Shown here piece by piece: positions 8,795 to 18,211 of a DNA stretch of 64,000 nt (position 1 is its first letter; each line of letters begins with the position of its first letter). This DNA is from Facklamia hominis CCUG 36813 (GTDB taxonomy: Bacteria > Bacillota > Bacilli > Lactobacillales > Aerococcaceae), in contig NZ_JH932292.1 of NCBI RefSeq assembly GCF_000301035.1, forward strand, positions 1,748,888 through 1,812,887, read 5' to 3'. The notes beneath the pieces were generated by a model. That model did no database searches. It was not told where the DNA came from and worked only from the letters and a program-made list of their open reading frames with translations. Both the position numbers and the translations under genes were made by a program.

Positions 8795-10426
8795 TTAGAA
8801 AGAGGCTGTGACACAAGTCTCAAAAATACCCAGAAATTTTATCCAATAGGAGTAAAATTTCTGGGTTCTTTCTTTTTCTGTCTTTCTTAATCGCAATTTT
8901 CTTAGGTTAGTTGCCATTAGAGCTAATCCCATCTCATTATTCACGGCCTGTTTCCCTCGAACATGAAATCGAGTGAATCCCAAACAAGCCTTCAGATGAC
9001 CAAATGTTGGTTCAACATCGATCTTCCGCTGGCTATAAATTGGACGATATTTCGGATCTTTTAAGAGCCCCCTTTGCTTGGCTTTGAAGTAGTCATACGA
9101 AGGATTAACCGTAATTTTTCGGACATATCCTTTCTGAGTAAGGGCTGCTTCAATTTCTTGTTGATTCTCATCGATCCGTTCTGCTTGATACTCTTTAAAA
9201 TTTCTTTCAAAACCATACTTATCCGTTCGGGTGCGATAAGCGACGAAATTAAATCGTACCCCTTGAGGATCGACGTAACAGTCTTCTTTTTCATCATAGT
9301 CCCAATTCATGACTTTTGAGTCGTCACTTCGCCATTTTCGACTCTGTTCTTTAAGATACGTGCCATAAGGAATTAATGCGGTGATTTCGGGAAAGCTTTC
9401 TTCAAGATAAGTATAGTTACTTTCAGAGCCATATCCTGCATCCATACTCACCACTGAAAAGGAGCGAAACAGTGCTTGATGACTCTCAAAGAAAGGTCTT
9501 AATGTCCGCGTATCTGTCGGGTTTGAAAAAAGTTCATAAGCTAAAACAAACTGATGAGAGGTGGCAATCTGTAAATTATAGCCCGGTTTCAACTGACCAT
9601 TCTTCATGGGATCTTCTTTCATTCGCATAAAGGTCGCATCGGGGTCCGTTTTTGAATACGAATGACGTTCACCTAAGATGGCTCGTTGCGTTTGATAGTG
9701 TTGATGCTTGGAATGACAATGTTTCATGCGCCTCAATTGACTCTTGACTTTTCGCCGCTCCTTTTTGTGAGGATTCGGTGACAACCGAGGAGACTCTTCG
9801 ATGGTTTCCTCTAAGTCTTCTAAGCGAACTTCAAGCTGGGTAATGGTTTCTTCAAGCCCTTCAAGCGTTAGTGGGGTCTCTTCTGGAATCAACCCCATTT
9901 GATAATACTGACGCATTTCATTGACGAGTTCGGTCATCTTTTGTCGATTCATTGCTTCAAAGCGGATCGTGTTCTTTTTCCAGACAAAGCTGTACTTATT
10001 GGCATCCGCTAAGATTTTTGTCCCATCAATAAAGAGATGATCATCGATAAGTCGTTGTTGTCTTAAATACCGCACAAATTCATCATAACTTTGTTTAAGA
10101 ATGTCAGCTAATTCATCGGACTGTCTAAATCGACAAATTGTACGGTAAGAAGGTACTTCATTTTGACACAACCAGATAGCGGGCAGATTTTCGCGAGCCA
10201 ATTGTTCCATCGAGCGACTGGTGAAGACACCGCGAGAATAAGCATATAATAATAACTTGAGTAACATCGAGAAGTCATATTTACGAGGACGACCAAAGAG
10301 ATAGGGATAATGAATCTCTAGAGAGTCCACAAATTGATGAATATAGTAGCTGATGTGATCTTCTTGAGGGCGGTATTGATAAGAGACTTCCAAATAAAGT
10401 TGATTTAGGTTATAATGAGTATGCAT
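8795..10426 (-). CDS. IS1182-family transposase
   Basis: A 543-residue DDE transposase. The N-terminal DUF772-type domain covers about residues 40-115 (RPRKYDFSMLLKLLLYAYS). Probable catalytic acids are Asp134 in FIDGTKILADANK, the Asp in VVSMDAGYGSESN, and the Glu in DVEPTFGHLK, ahead of the family's C-terminal MATNLRKL. The ATG is preceded by AAAGGACC on the minus strand. The frame looks intact and may be active. Oddly, the last ten or so codons run through the left hairpin and inverted repeat and the TAA (8795-8797) lies just outside the repeat, so the stop may be supplied by host DNA. Confidence 0.93.
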   Translation of the reverse strand: MHTHYNLNQLYLEVSYQYRPQEDHISYYIHQFVDSLEIHYPYLFGRPRKYDFSMLLKLLLYAYSRGVFTSRSMEQLARENLPAIWLCQNEVPSYRTICRFRQSDELADILKQSYDEFVRYLRQQRLIDDHLFIDGTKILADANKYSFVWKKNTIRFEAMNRQKMTELVNEMRQYYQMGLIPEETPLTLEGLEETITQLEVRLEDLEETIEESPRLSPNPHKKERRKVKSQLRRMKHCHSKHQHYQTQRAILGERHSYSKTDPDATFMRMKEDPMKNGQLKPGYNLQIATSHQFVLAYELFSNPTDTRTLRPFFESHQALFRSFSVVSMDAGYGSESNYTYLEESFPEITALIPYGTYLKEQSRKWRSDDSKVMNWDYDEKEDCYVDPQGVRFNFVAYRTRTDKYGFERNFKEYQAERIDENQQEIEAALTQKGYVRKITVNPSYDYFKAKQRGLLKDPKYRPIYSQRKIDVEPTFGHLKACLGFTRFHVRGKQAVNNEMGLALMATNLRKLRLRKTEKERTQKFYSYWIKFLGIFETCVTASF

Positions 10427-10579
10427 TTTTTGGTCCTTTCTAGGATTGAAATGGAAACAGAGGGGTGAGGTCCTCTGTTTTTTTATTGATTAACTTAATT
10501 ATAACATAAAAACCGGCTGAATCGTTGATATTACAACGATTCAGCCGGTTTTTTGGTGGACTTATGTCACAGCCTCTTT
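8799..10579. mobile_element. Complete IS1182-family insertion sequence
   Basis: Imperfect terminal inverted repeats AAAGAGGCTGTGACAyAAGTC bound the element (left from 8799, right ending at about 10579, one mismatch in the first 21 bases). One transposase gene fills it on the minus strand. Just inside each end lies a strong hairpin: left, a 13-bp stem starting CCCAGAAATTTTA (8828-8864); right, a 17-bp stem AACCGGCTGAATCGTTG and its complement (about 10511-10550) followed by TTTT. No clear target duplication is visible in the flanks. Confidence 0.88.
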
Positions 10580-10967
10580 TTGTATGTTTAGATGTTACTG
10601 GTTAACTGGATTGTAATGGATTAAAAGTTCTTTCGAAAAGGATAAAGTTAGTTAGAATAGTTGAAAATAAAAAAATAAAGCGAATTCATTTAATTTTTTT
10701 GATAATTGATTTTTTGGAAGAAAAAAGTGGCTAATCAAAGTATTATCAAGCTTGATGGAATCGTTGTTATTAATAATAGGAGTTAGCCGACGGTATAGAA
10801 AACGTTTTATTCAAAGATCGGTTTGATAATAAAATAATTATTATAAATTAATGAAATGGCTGGATTAATGAGGTATACTAATTCTAGACACTTAGTCTAA
10901 TTTTGTTTTAATTAAAATACGATTTATTAAAATAATTATTAATAATAAATGGTGAGGAGTGGGTAAG
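10580..10967. other. AT-rich leader region of the large surface protein
   Basis: About 390 bases with no credible gene, very AT-rich. It holds a -10-like TATACT at 10874-10879 with no good -35, an inverted repeat TAGAC-ACTTA-GTCTA at 10885-10899 that could be an operator at the transcription start, and a GGTGAGGAG ribosome binding site at 10951-10959. Confidence 0.5.
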
Positions 10968-13900
10968 ATGTTGGGGAAGAATAATAAGCGCTTATATCAA
11001 GAGCAATCTGCCAATCGAATCGTTCGATATGCGATTAAGCGGCTAACAGTTGGGGTGGGGTCAGTTATTGTAGCAACAAGCTTATTAATGGCTGGTAATG
11101 TTGCTTCAGTAAACGCACAAGAAATTAATACGGATACGACAGACGTTGTAGAAGCAGAATCAATAGCCTCGGAATCAAATATGAAGCTTGAAACTGAAGA
11201 TAAAGTAGCTGAAGAGTCTCCTGAAACTCAAGACTTGTTGGAAGTCAGTGAGGAAAATATACCGGAGGCTCAAACCGCAGATCAAACTTCAGAGAATATC
11301 GTTAATCTGAACTTAAGAAAAAGTTATGAAACAGAAAAAGACCGTGTATCATTTGAAAATAAAAAATCATTTGATGTTAGAATGGACTATCAAATCAAGG
11401 AATCGAAAATGTTTGAGGTTCAATTAGATGAAGTAGATCCAGAAGATGAACCGGAAGATATTAAAGATAAACGATACACTAAATTGCGTAATTTTATAGA
11501 GTATGATCAAGAAGCTTTAGATTTTCTACAATCTGACGATTCACGTAAATATGAATTTAATAGGAAGAAGCAATATCTTAATTATGAAAATCCTTATCGC
11601 ACCAACTACTACAATCGACGTACGTATCAAGTTGTAATGCAACGACAAGGTGGAGATGATATTCCTACTTTTAAATTAAAAGATTCTTTTGGAAAAGAAC
11701 GAGAAATTAATTTAAACCAAAAAGATGAGACAGGAGCCTATCTACCTTTCAAATTTACTTTGGGTTATTTAGATAATGCGACCTTTATTCAGGATGGGTT
11801 AAAATCAGCGACACGAAATGGAGATTTGACTCAAGAGATTCAAGGGGATAATGGCAAATTATCACAAGGTTTAGGTAAGTTCGATGACCCGGTGATCAAT
11901 CTTTTTGAAGACAAAAAGGATTGGAAACAAGTATCTAATCAAACGGTGCCACGGGTATTAACTTGGAATATTTCATTTAAGAAATGGGTGCAAGAAGAGG
12001 GGACCTTTGATGTTAAAACAAGGTATTTGCTCCAAAGCTTAGAAGATCCAACTCAGTATATACACGATGAATCAAAAGATGAGGATCGTTTTGTTCAAAA
12101 AAGTGATCGTAAACTTGTTGGGAGTGAGATTCCAGGCTTTAGCTATCATGCTGAAACGCCGCAAGAACAAATCATTGATGAAAATCAAGGTGTTGTGGAG
12201 TATAAGCTAGATCGTAATACTTATCAACTGAATTTCCATGGGCCGATCGTTTCTTCTCATGTATCAGAAGAACGTTCAGAAGCTTTAAATAATGAGACGA
12301 AATCAATCAATCTAAAATATGGTGAAACGATTGACGGTTCTAAATTGCTGAGCGATTTGCGTGTTCAAGGAAACTCATTGGAGACGGGTAAAACACGTGT
12401 TAAAATTCCAAATGATGAAAATCCATATCGAGAGTATTTATTTGATGGTCTTTACTTGGATCCGGAGTACAATCAACGAATTGCTCCAGATGACAAGAAC
12501 CCACGTCTTACTTCCAAAGTCACAATGGGTGCAGGAGATATGACACTGTATCTTAAATGGACGGAGTTAGATTTAAGGGGTTCAAAGGTTGATACATTTG
12601 TTAATCATTTTGAGATCGAGAATATACCTGATGAAAAATTACCCAAAGGTGTTACTGTTGTAGATCAAGAAGGAAAAGATGGCGAAACGATAAGGTATTA
12701 CAAATATATTTATGAAGATGGTCAAAATACCGGAAAACTTCAACTTATCAAAGAAGAAATAAATGATTCGGAAAAAAGAAAAGTTCGCTATGGGGTTAGT
12801 ACTTTAGTTGAAGAAGTACTTGAAGAGGGAGCCACTGAGGATTATGAACTAAGCGAAGAAACTTTAAAAGAAACGCTTCGTGACCCTAAAGTTCTTGAGG
12901 AAGATCCAAGTTTCTTAAAACGATTAACCGAAACTCAAGTCGTTGAGGATCCATCATTACCTGAAGGTGAAGTGAAAGAAGAAGGACCTACAAAAGGCAA
13001 GCGCCAACGAATTAAAATTCAACCTAAATTAATTACACCTTCAGGTGAAACAATCAATTATGGTGATCCAGTCTGGATATATCGCGTCATTGAAGCACCG
13101 AAACCACCAATAAAATATATTGGGACGGGTGTTGTAGGAGAAAAAGTAACGGAAACAGTTACAAAAGTGATACCTTTTGAAACAGAAACTGTTGAGAGAA
13201 AAGATCAGCCTTACGGTTGGACAAAGGTGACTCAAGAAGGTAAAAACGGTCATATTTTAACGGTTAAAACCCAGCCGACTTTAAATGGTCAGCCTGACGG
13301 AACACCAACCATTGAAGAAAAAACTATTCCTTCCGTAAAGCAAATTATTGAAGTGGGAACGGGTTCGCATGATCCTGGTGAAGTTAAGGAAAAGGATATT
13401 GTCAAAGAGATTGAAGTCGATAGCAAAGCCCCAGAAGATAAATCGGCTGCTTTTAAAGAATCCTATTATCTTGTTCAAGTCTATCAACAGAAAGAAGATT
13501 TTTATAAATTTAAAGGATTGGATCAATATGAACTCCTTAACCATAAAGTCTATCAGCGTCAACAGGAAAATGGCCAGTTAGAATCATTAGCATCCGCAAT
13601 CGAACGTGAAAAAAAATCGGATCCTTTCCTTGAATTTAATCCTTTATTATTTAAACAAAATGATGGACTAACTAAGACAACGATGGGAGCAGATAATGAA
13701 CTGCCAGTCCATCAATATTACCTAGATCGTGTTTGGTACAATCTTGTTTTAGGGAGTGACCAACGTGGTTTGTATGGTGGAACGAAGTTAGAACTTAAAA
13801 ATGTGCCAGTTAGAGATTCAGAGGGGAATGTTACGCTTCAAGAGAATTTTACCTTGGATCTAACCCATCAAAATGGCGAAAAATATGTAAACTTGCCTGT

Positions 13901-16900
13901 TTATTATGGTGAAGATTTGAGTTTCCTCATGAATGCGATTTTTGAATACGAAAAAGCGCATCCGGATGAAAAGCTAATCTATGAAACGTTAGGTGGCGGT
14001 ATCAAAGACGGTGTTCGTCAACTGAACATGACCACTGAGGACTATGAAAAATTATTACAAGATATTAAAGATACGAAAGCAAAAATCGATGAACAATATA
14101 ATACCGTTCACAAGCCTTTTGAAGAAGAATTAAAGGCGGCTTACCAAGCTTTTGAACAAGAAATGGCTCAACAAGCGGGTAAATTGACTCAAGAGGAAAT
14201 TAATCAGCGATTCAAGACTTTTAATGAAGAACAAAGCGCTAAAAGACGCGCGCACTATCTTCAATATAAAGATCAAGACTTTGAGCTTCAAGAAGGTTTA
14301 CGTCGACTGGAAGCAAAGAAAGCAGCTGCATTTAAGACCTTGGATACAGCTGGACGCTTTGAGCCGTTTTATAAATTTAGTCAACGTCATGCAGAGTTGA
14401 TCTATAATAAGCCAGGCGGATATCAGCCAGGTGAAGATCGACCAGATATGAAGACAACCTTCCCTAAGGGTTATCCGGGTAATGGCGAAGCTTTCCCTGA
14501 AGATATTGAAAAATTAGACCGCCGTGTCTTGTTAACCATTAATCGTGCTGAGCGTGGTGCTAAAGATGGGATTGATGGAGGCGGTATTGGCGTATGGAAT
14601 TGGACCTACGGAGGGGACCGTGGCAAACTGAATGTCAAATATCGTTTTGAGAGTTTAGAGGATGCTCAAAAATTCTATCGCTCGGATGATTACTTAGACC
14701 AAGCTTATTATACATGGTTTGCGATGAATCAATTTACTGGACGGGAAATTGAAGGATTCAGTCACACGACTGATTTTATGGTAGTTGAGAAAGACGGTAA
14801 AGTCCTTCTAGAAAATAAAGGGATTTTTACCGATAAACGTGACGGGGTCACACCAGCCTATCGTCGGATTGATAATCAACTCGCTTATACGCAACGATAC
14901 CGAGAAGAGGAAATTTCTAAATTTGAAATTAATAAAGCGGATATCTATATCGGTGGAAAACTTCCTGAAGAAAGTCAAAATATTCAGCTTCCTGATGGAA
15001 TTACTGATAAAGAATTTTATGAGAACTTCCAACGAAAATATGCCGATAACTGGTCACCAAATCCTGACAAAGATCGCACCATTGTCTATAAAATGACTCG
15101 TAACAAACATCAAGTGAAGATCTATGGTACCTTACGAGGTGTTCCGGCATATGCTCAAACGAAATATAATATTGATTATATGACGCCAAGCAATACACCA
15201 ACTCTTAAATATGGACAAATCTTAAATGGTGAGTCGATCTACGGTAAGAAGTATTGGGTTGAAGGGGATACACGAACTGAAATTGTCAAGGATTCTTCAG
15301 GAAAAGAAATCCAACGTAGCTATGTCTTCCGCGGGCTTTATACAGATCCACGCTATACCGAAGAAAGTAAAGTCTCATATGGTACTCTAACCATGCCTGA
15401 TCGTGATTTAGCACTTTATGAGAAATGGGAACGGGTGGAAAAAGATCCTAATGAAGTATTTACTAAAGAATGGATCAATACAATCATACGAGAGAATAAA
15501 GACCTTCCAGATGGATATATGAAAGTTGTCCAAGAAGGGCGTGAAGGTGTAAATCGACATCAGTTGATTCGTTCTTATATAAATGGTGAAGCTCAAGATA
15601 AGATAGAACGTAAAGATTCTCCTTGGGTGGATGCGGTGGATGAAATTATTGAGATAGGGACTCGTCGATTAGTACTAAAATATGACAAAAATACGGATGA
15701 TGAATCAGTCACAGCGCCAGAAGATAATAAGACCTATGCTTATGAAGAAAAGGCAAGCGTTAAAGGTCCGTTAGTTCGCGAAGGATATAAGTTCCTAGGA
15801 TGGAGCTTGAAACAAAATGATCGTGAAAATCTATATCAGACTGATGACTTGCTTAAGATGGAAGGAAATCAAGAGCTGTTTAAATCTAAACAAGCTGATA
15901 TTATTCTATATGCTCAGTGGGCACAGACCTTTAAATTAACTTACAAGGGTAATGCGACTGGAGTTACTAATGTTCCAACTGATACGACTAATTATGAGTT
16001 GAATCAAGAAGCTACGATTAAGTCAGATTCTGGCATGACGCGTGAAGGTTACTACTTCACAGGTTGGAACACTCAAGCAGATGGTCAAGGTCAAAGCTAT
16101 GCGATTGACTCTAAGCTACCAATGACGAAGGATTTAACGCTTTATGCTCAATGGGCACAGGTCTTTAAATTGACTTACGATGGTAATGCGACAGATGTGA
16201 AAGGTATTGTTCCAAAAGACAGCACTAAATATAAGTTGAATCAAGAAGCTACGATTCAATCGGATAAAGATATGACACGCGAAGGCTACTACTTCACGGG
16301 CTGGAACACTCAAGCAGATGGTCAAGGTCAAAGCTATGCGATTGACTCTAAGCTACCAATGACGAAAGATTTAACGCTTTACGCTCAATGGAGTAAGTAC
16401 CTACACCTTACTTATGATGGTAATGCGACCGGAGTAACTAATGTTCCACAAGATAACCACACATATAAAAATGGTGATAAAGCAACAGTTGCTCAAGCAC
16501 CTTCACATTCTGCTTATCGTTTTATGGGTTGGAATACTCAAAAGGATGGTAACGGTAAATATTACATACCAAGTGATCAGTTAGAGATGACTCAAAATAG
16601 GACTCTTTATGCTCAGTGGGCGAGCGTAGGAGAACCACCGATTGAGTATGTTCCAGAATTGATTCATGAGGACAAGAGAATTCCATTCAAAGAGATTATC
16701 CGAGAAAATCCAAACCTACCAGCAGGAACAAGAAGGGTTATTCAAGTAGGTAAAAATGGGCTACATCGCGAATTCTTTGTGGTGACTAAAGATCAAAAAG
16801 GAAAAGTAATTAAATCTGAAAAGCTAAATTATTCTGCCGATGATTATCCTGCTATTGATCAAATCGTTGAGGTTGGGACTGGAGTTACACCAGAGCCAGA

Positions 16901-17258
16901 AAAACCGACTCCTGAACCAGAACCGGAACAACCGTGTCCTAATCCAGAACCAGAACAACCGACTCCTGAACCAGAACCGGGACAACCGACTCCTGAACCA
17001 GAACCGGAACAACCGACTCCTGAACCAGAACCGGAACAACCGTGTCCTGAACCAGAGCCAGATCAACCAATTCCAGAACCAGAAAAGACACCAGAGTCAA
17101 GGCCGCAACCATTGCCTAATGTTGGTTCTCAAGTAGATCAAGGTTCAGTATTGCCACAAACGGGTGAAGATGATTCAACCTTGTTGCTTAGCCTTGCGGC
17201 TTCGTCAATTTTAGCGGGTATCGGATTGATCAATGTTCGAAAAAAAGAACAGGATTAA
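10968..17258 (+). CDS. YSIRK/LPxTG cell-wall-anchored surface protein with G5-like and InlB-type repeats
   Basis: About 2096 residues. I start at ATG 10968 because GAGGAG (10954-10959) lies 8 bases upstream; a GTG at 10959 in the same frame would overlap it. The N-terminus carries a YSIRK-type signal peptide (RYAIKRLTVGVGSV, cleavage near VNAQE). A large unique region follows (to about 13100), then G5/E-type modules ending in IIEVGTG-like motifs (13.1-13.4, 15.4-15.65 and 16.65-16.9 kb), a helical, probably coiled-coil stretch (14.04-14.34 kb) and four Listeria-Bacteroides (InlB B) repeats ending LYAQW at 15.67-16.62 kb. Repeats two and three are nearly identical at DNA level with a 237-base period. 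A PEPEPEQP spacer (16.89-17.1 kb) precedes LPQTGEDD, a hydrophobic helix and the RKKEQD tail. Sortase A should anchor it; adhesion is inferred. Confidence 0.93.
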   Translation: MLGKNNKRLYQEQSANRIVRYAIKRLTVGVGSVIVATSLLMAGNVASVNAQEINTDTTDVVEAESIASESNMKLETEDKVAEESPETQDLLEVSEENIPEAQTADQTSENIVNLNLRKSYETEKDRVSFENKKSFDVRMDYQIKESKMFEVQLDEVDPEDEPEDIKDKRYTKLRNFIEYDQEALDFLQSDDSRKYEFNRKKQYLNYENPYRTNYYNRRTYQVVMQRQGGDDIPTFKLKDSFGKEREINLNQKDETGAYLPFKFTLGYLDNATFIQDGLKSATRNGDLTQEIQGDNGKLSQGLGKFDDPVINLFEDKKDWKQVSNQTVPRVLTWNISFKKWVQEEGTFDVKTRYLLQSLEDPTQYIHDESKDEDRFVQKSDRKLVGSEIPGFSYHAETPQEQIIDENQGVVEYKLDRNTYQLNFHGPIVSSHVSEERSEALNNETKSINLKYGETIDGSKLLSDLRVQGNSLETGKTRVKIPNDENPYREYLFDGLYLDPEYNQRIAPDDKNPRLTSKVTMGAGDMTLYLKWTELDLRGSKVDTFVNHFEIENIPDEKLPKGVTVVDQEGKDGETIRYYKYIYEDGQNTGKLQLIKEEINDSEKRKVRYGVSTLVEEVLEEGATEDYELSEETLKETLRDPKVLEEDPSFLKRLTETQVVEDPSLPEGEVKEEGPTKGKRQRIKIQPKLITPSGETINYGDPVWIYRVIEAPKPPIKYIGTGVVGEKVTETVTKVIPFETETVERKDQPYGWTKVTQEGKNGHILTVKTQPTLNGQPDGTPTIEEKTIPSVKQIIEVGTGSHDPGEVKEKDIVKEIEVDSKAPEDKSAAFKESYYLVQVYQQKEDFYKFKGLDQYELLNHKVYQRQQENGQLESLASAIEREKKSDPFLEFNPLLFKQNDGLTKTTMGADNELPVHQYYLDRVWYNLVLGSDQRGLYGGTKLELKNVPVRDSEGNVTLQENFTLDLTHQNGEKYVNLPVYYGEDLSFLMNAIFEYEKAHPDEKLIYETLGGGIKDGVRQLNMTTEDYEKLLQDIKDTKAKIDEQYNTVHKPFEEELKAAYQAFEQEMAQQAGKLTQEEINQRFKTFNEEQSAKRRAHYLQYKDQDFELQEGLRRLEAKKAAAFKTLDTAGRFEPFYKFSQRHAELIYNKPGGYQPGEDRPDMKTTFPKGYPGNGEAFPEDIEKLDRRVLLTINRAERGAKDGIDGGGIGVWNWTYGGDRGKLNVKYRFESLEDAQKFYRSDDYLDQAYYTWFAMNQFTGREIEGFSHTTDFMVVEKDGKVLLENKGIFTDKRDGVTPAYRRIDNQLAYTQRYREEEISKFEINKADIYIGGKLPEESQNIQLPDGITDKEFYENFQRKYADNWSPNPDKDRTIVYKMTRNKHQVKIYGTLRGVPAYAQTKYNIDYMTPSNTPTLKYGQILNGESIYGKKYWVEGDTRTEIVKDSSGKEIQRSYVFRGLYTDPRYTEESKVSYGTLTMPDRDLALYEKWERVEKDPNEVFTKEWINTIIRENKDLPDGYMKVVQEGREGVNRHQLIRSYINGEAQDKIERKDSPWVDAVDEIIEIGTRRLVLKYDKNTDDESVTAPEDNKTYAYEEKASVKGPLVREGYKFLGWSLKQNDRENLYQTDDLLKMEGNQELFKSKQADIILYAQWAQTFKLTYKGNATGVTNVPTDTTNYELNQEATIKSDSGMTREGYYFTGWNTQADGQGQSYAIDSKLPMTKDLTLYAQWAQVFKLTYDGNATDVKGIVPKDSTKYKLNQEATIQSDKDMTREGYYFTGWNTQADGQGQSYAIDSKLPMTKDLTLYAQWSKYLHLTYDGNATGVTNVPQDNHTYKNGDKATVAQAPSHSAYRFMGWNTQKDGNGKYYIPSDQLEMTQNRTLYAQWASVGEPPIEYVPELIHEDKRIPFKEIIRENPNLPAGTRRVIQVGKNGLHREFFVVTKDQKGKVIKSEKLNYSADDYPAIDQIVEVGTGVTPEPEKPTPEPEPEQPCPNPEPEQPTPEPEPGQPTPEPEPEQPTPEPEPEQPCPEPEPDQPIPEPEKTPESRPQPLPNVGSQVDQGSVLPQTGEDDSTLLLSLAASSILAGIGLINVRKKEQD
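16890..17097 (+). repeat. Pro/Glu wall-spanning tandem repeat
   Basis: A 30-base unit encoding PTPEPEPEQP is repeated about six times just before the sorting signal. Some copies have TGT (Cys) in place of ACT (Thr), giving EQPCP, unusual because exported Gram-positive wall proteins generally avoid cysteine. Confidence 0.85.
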
Positions 17259-17347
17259 TAGGTCACAAAAAACCAATGTTTAGGAAATCATAAACTTAGT
17301 TAAGATACACTTAGTGTTGTATCAAGTAAAGAAGATGGCTCTTTAGA

Positions 17348-17381
17348 AGAGACCAAGCAAATCGCTTGGTCTCTCTTTTTT
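17348..17381 (+). terminator. Terminator after the LPxTG gene
   Basis: 11-bp perfect stem AGAGACCAAGC / GCTTGGTCTCT (17348-17358 with 17364-17374) followed by CTTTTTT. Confidence 0.92.
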
Positions 17382-17446
17382 ATTCTTGTTATAGCTATTA
17401 ACTAAAACTAAACAAGAAAAATGGCCAAATATTGAAATGAAGCGTT

Positions 17447-17486
17447 AATAAATAGGTCGGTAAAGCAAGACTGACCATGATAAAAT
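17447..17486 (+). promoter_or_regulatory. Promoter of sRNA candidate 1, with conserved upstream box
   Basis: The box AATAAATAGGTCGG (17447-17460) and a -10 element TAAAAT (17481-17486) have exactly the same spacing (34 bases from box start to -10) as in the second copy at 17837. No -35 hexamer is present at the normal place; the box occupies it, suggesting an activator or an unusual sigma factor. Confidence 0.45.
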
Positions 17487-17491
17487 AATAT

Positions 17492-17672
17492 ACGAGTTGA
17501 GGAAAGATTAGCACCACAACTCAAGAGAAGCAGAGTCATTTATATAACTAAGAAACGAACGATTCTTAACAATCCTATCATTCACTACTCCTATAAATTT
17601 AAATCCTACCATTTTTTAAATATAGTGAATGATCCTAAACCTTAGATACCCCCAATATCTAAGGCTTTTTAA
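17492..17672 (+). ncRNA. Structured small RNA candidate, copy 1
   Basis: About 180 bases without an open frame. An early paired segment (GAGTTG...CAACTC) is followed by a long hairpin with outer stem TCATTCACTA / TAGTGAATGA (17578-17587 with 17623-17632), inner stem ATTTAAA / TTTAAAT, and apical loop TCCTACCAT; CTCCTATAAATTTAA sits on the 5' side. A terminator CCTTAGATA / TATCTAAGG plus T run ends it (17640-17670). The same architecture recurs 390 bases downstream with compensating stem changes. I do not recognise it as a named RNA family; the CU-rich single-stranded parts could pair with ribosome binding sites. Confidence 0.6.
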
Positions 17673-17836
17673 TATTTATAGCTTAGATAATAGTATCTAA
17701 AAATAATGAGATAGAATTAAGCGTGGTTCAAAAAATTAGTTGAAGATTTTATCAGTATCAATGAAACATTTTTTAGAATTTGATTAATTTCCATAGCAGT
17801 AAAAAAACTGAATGTCCACTTTTTAAAAGATCAATC

Positions 17837-17876
17837 AATAAATAGGACGGCGAATCTTAAGAATTTATGTTATGAT
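17837..17876 (+). promoter_or_regulatory. Promoter of sRNA candidate 2, with conserved upstream box
   Basis: Box AATAAATAGGACGG (17837-17850) and -10 TATGAT (17871-17876), colinear with copy 1. Again the -35 position is occupied by the box instead of TTGACA. Confidence 0.5.
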
Positions 17877-17882
17877 GTAGTC

Positions 17883-18116
17883 GTGAGTTAGAAGAACACT
17901 TCGAAATTTTGGCTACTAACTCGCTTTCACACTTGAGACTAAAACGTCTCAGCAGCTTGTTCACTCTCTGATTTGGTCATAGAGACCAAAGAAGTGGACA
18001 CAAATATAGCGATACCTCATTCACAATCTCCTATAAATTTAATTTTTCCTACCATATTAAATTATTGTGAATGACGGTGCCTAGCCCTCAACTTTGGTCA
18101 AGTTGAGGGTTTTTAA
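17883..18116 (+). ncRNA. Structured small RNA candidate, copy 2
   Basis: About 230 bases. Predicted stems in order: GAGTTAG/CTAACTC, GAGAC/GTCTC (about 17934-17951), TTTGGTC/GACCAAA (about 17971-17990), the shared long hairpin with outer stem TCATTCACAAT / ATTGTGAATGA (18017-18027 with 18064-18074), inner stem AATTTAAT / ATTAAATT and loop containing TTCCTACCAT, and a terminator CCCTCAACTT / AAGTTGAGGG with T run (18085-18115). Compared with copy 1 it has two extra hairpins. No small ORF with a ribosome site was found inside. Confidence 0.62.
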
Positions 18117-18137
18117 TATTCCGATGATTAACAAGCC

Positions 18138-18167
18138 TTGTTTCAATAGAAGGCTATCCACTATAAT
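18138..18167 (+). promoter_or_regulatory. Promoter of pepX
   Basis: TTGTTT (18138-18143), 18-base spacer, TATAAT (18162-18167), about 45 bases before the start codon. Confidence 0.6.
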
Positions 18168-18211
18168 AGGGGTATTGATTGAAGAAAATTAAATAGAAAA
18201 GGATGCGACCT

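Noticed and set aside
16824..17066. Minus-strand frame of 80 codons over the PEPEPEQP repeats
   Set aside because: It is a low-complexity antisense translation (repeated FRFWFRSRL) with no start signals.
17492..18116. Type I toxin-antitoxin (Fst-like) pair in the tandem small RNA region
   Set aside because: No small hydrophobic ORF with a ribosome site was found on either strand, and the conserved part is a non-coding hairpin.
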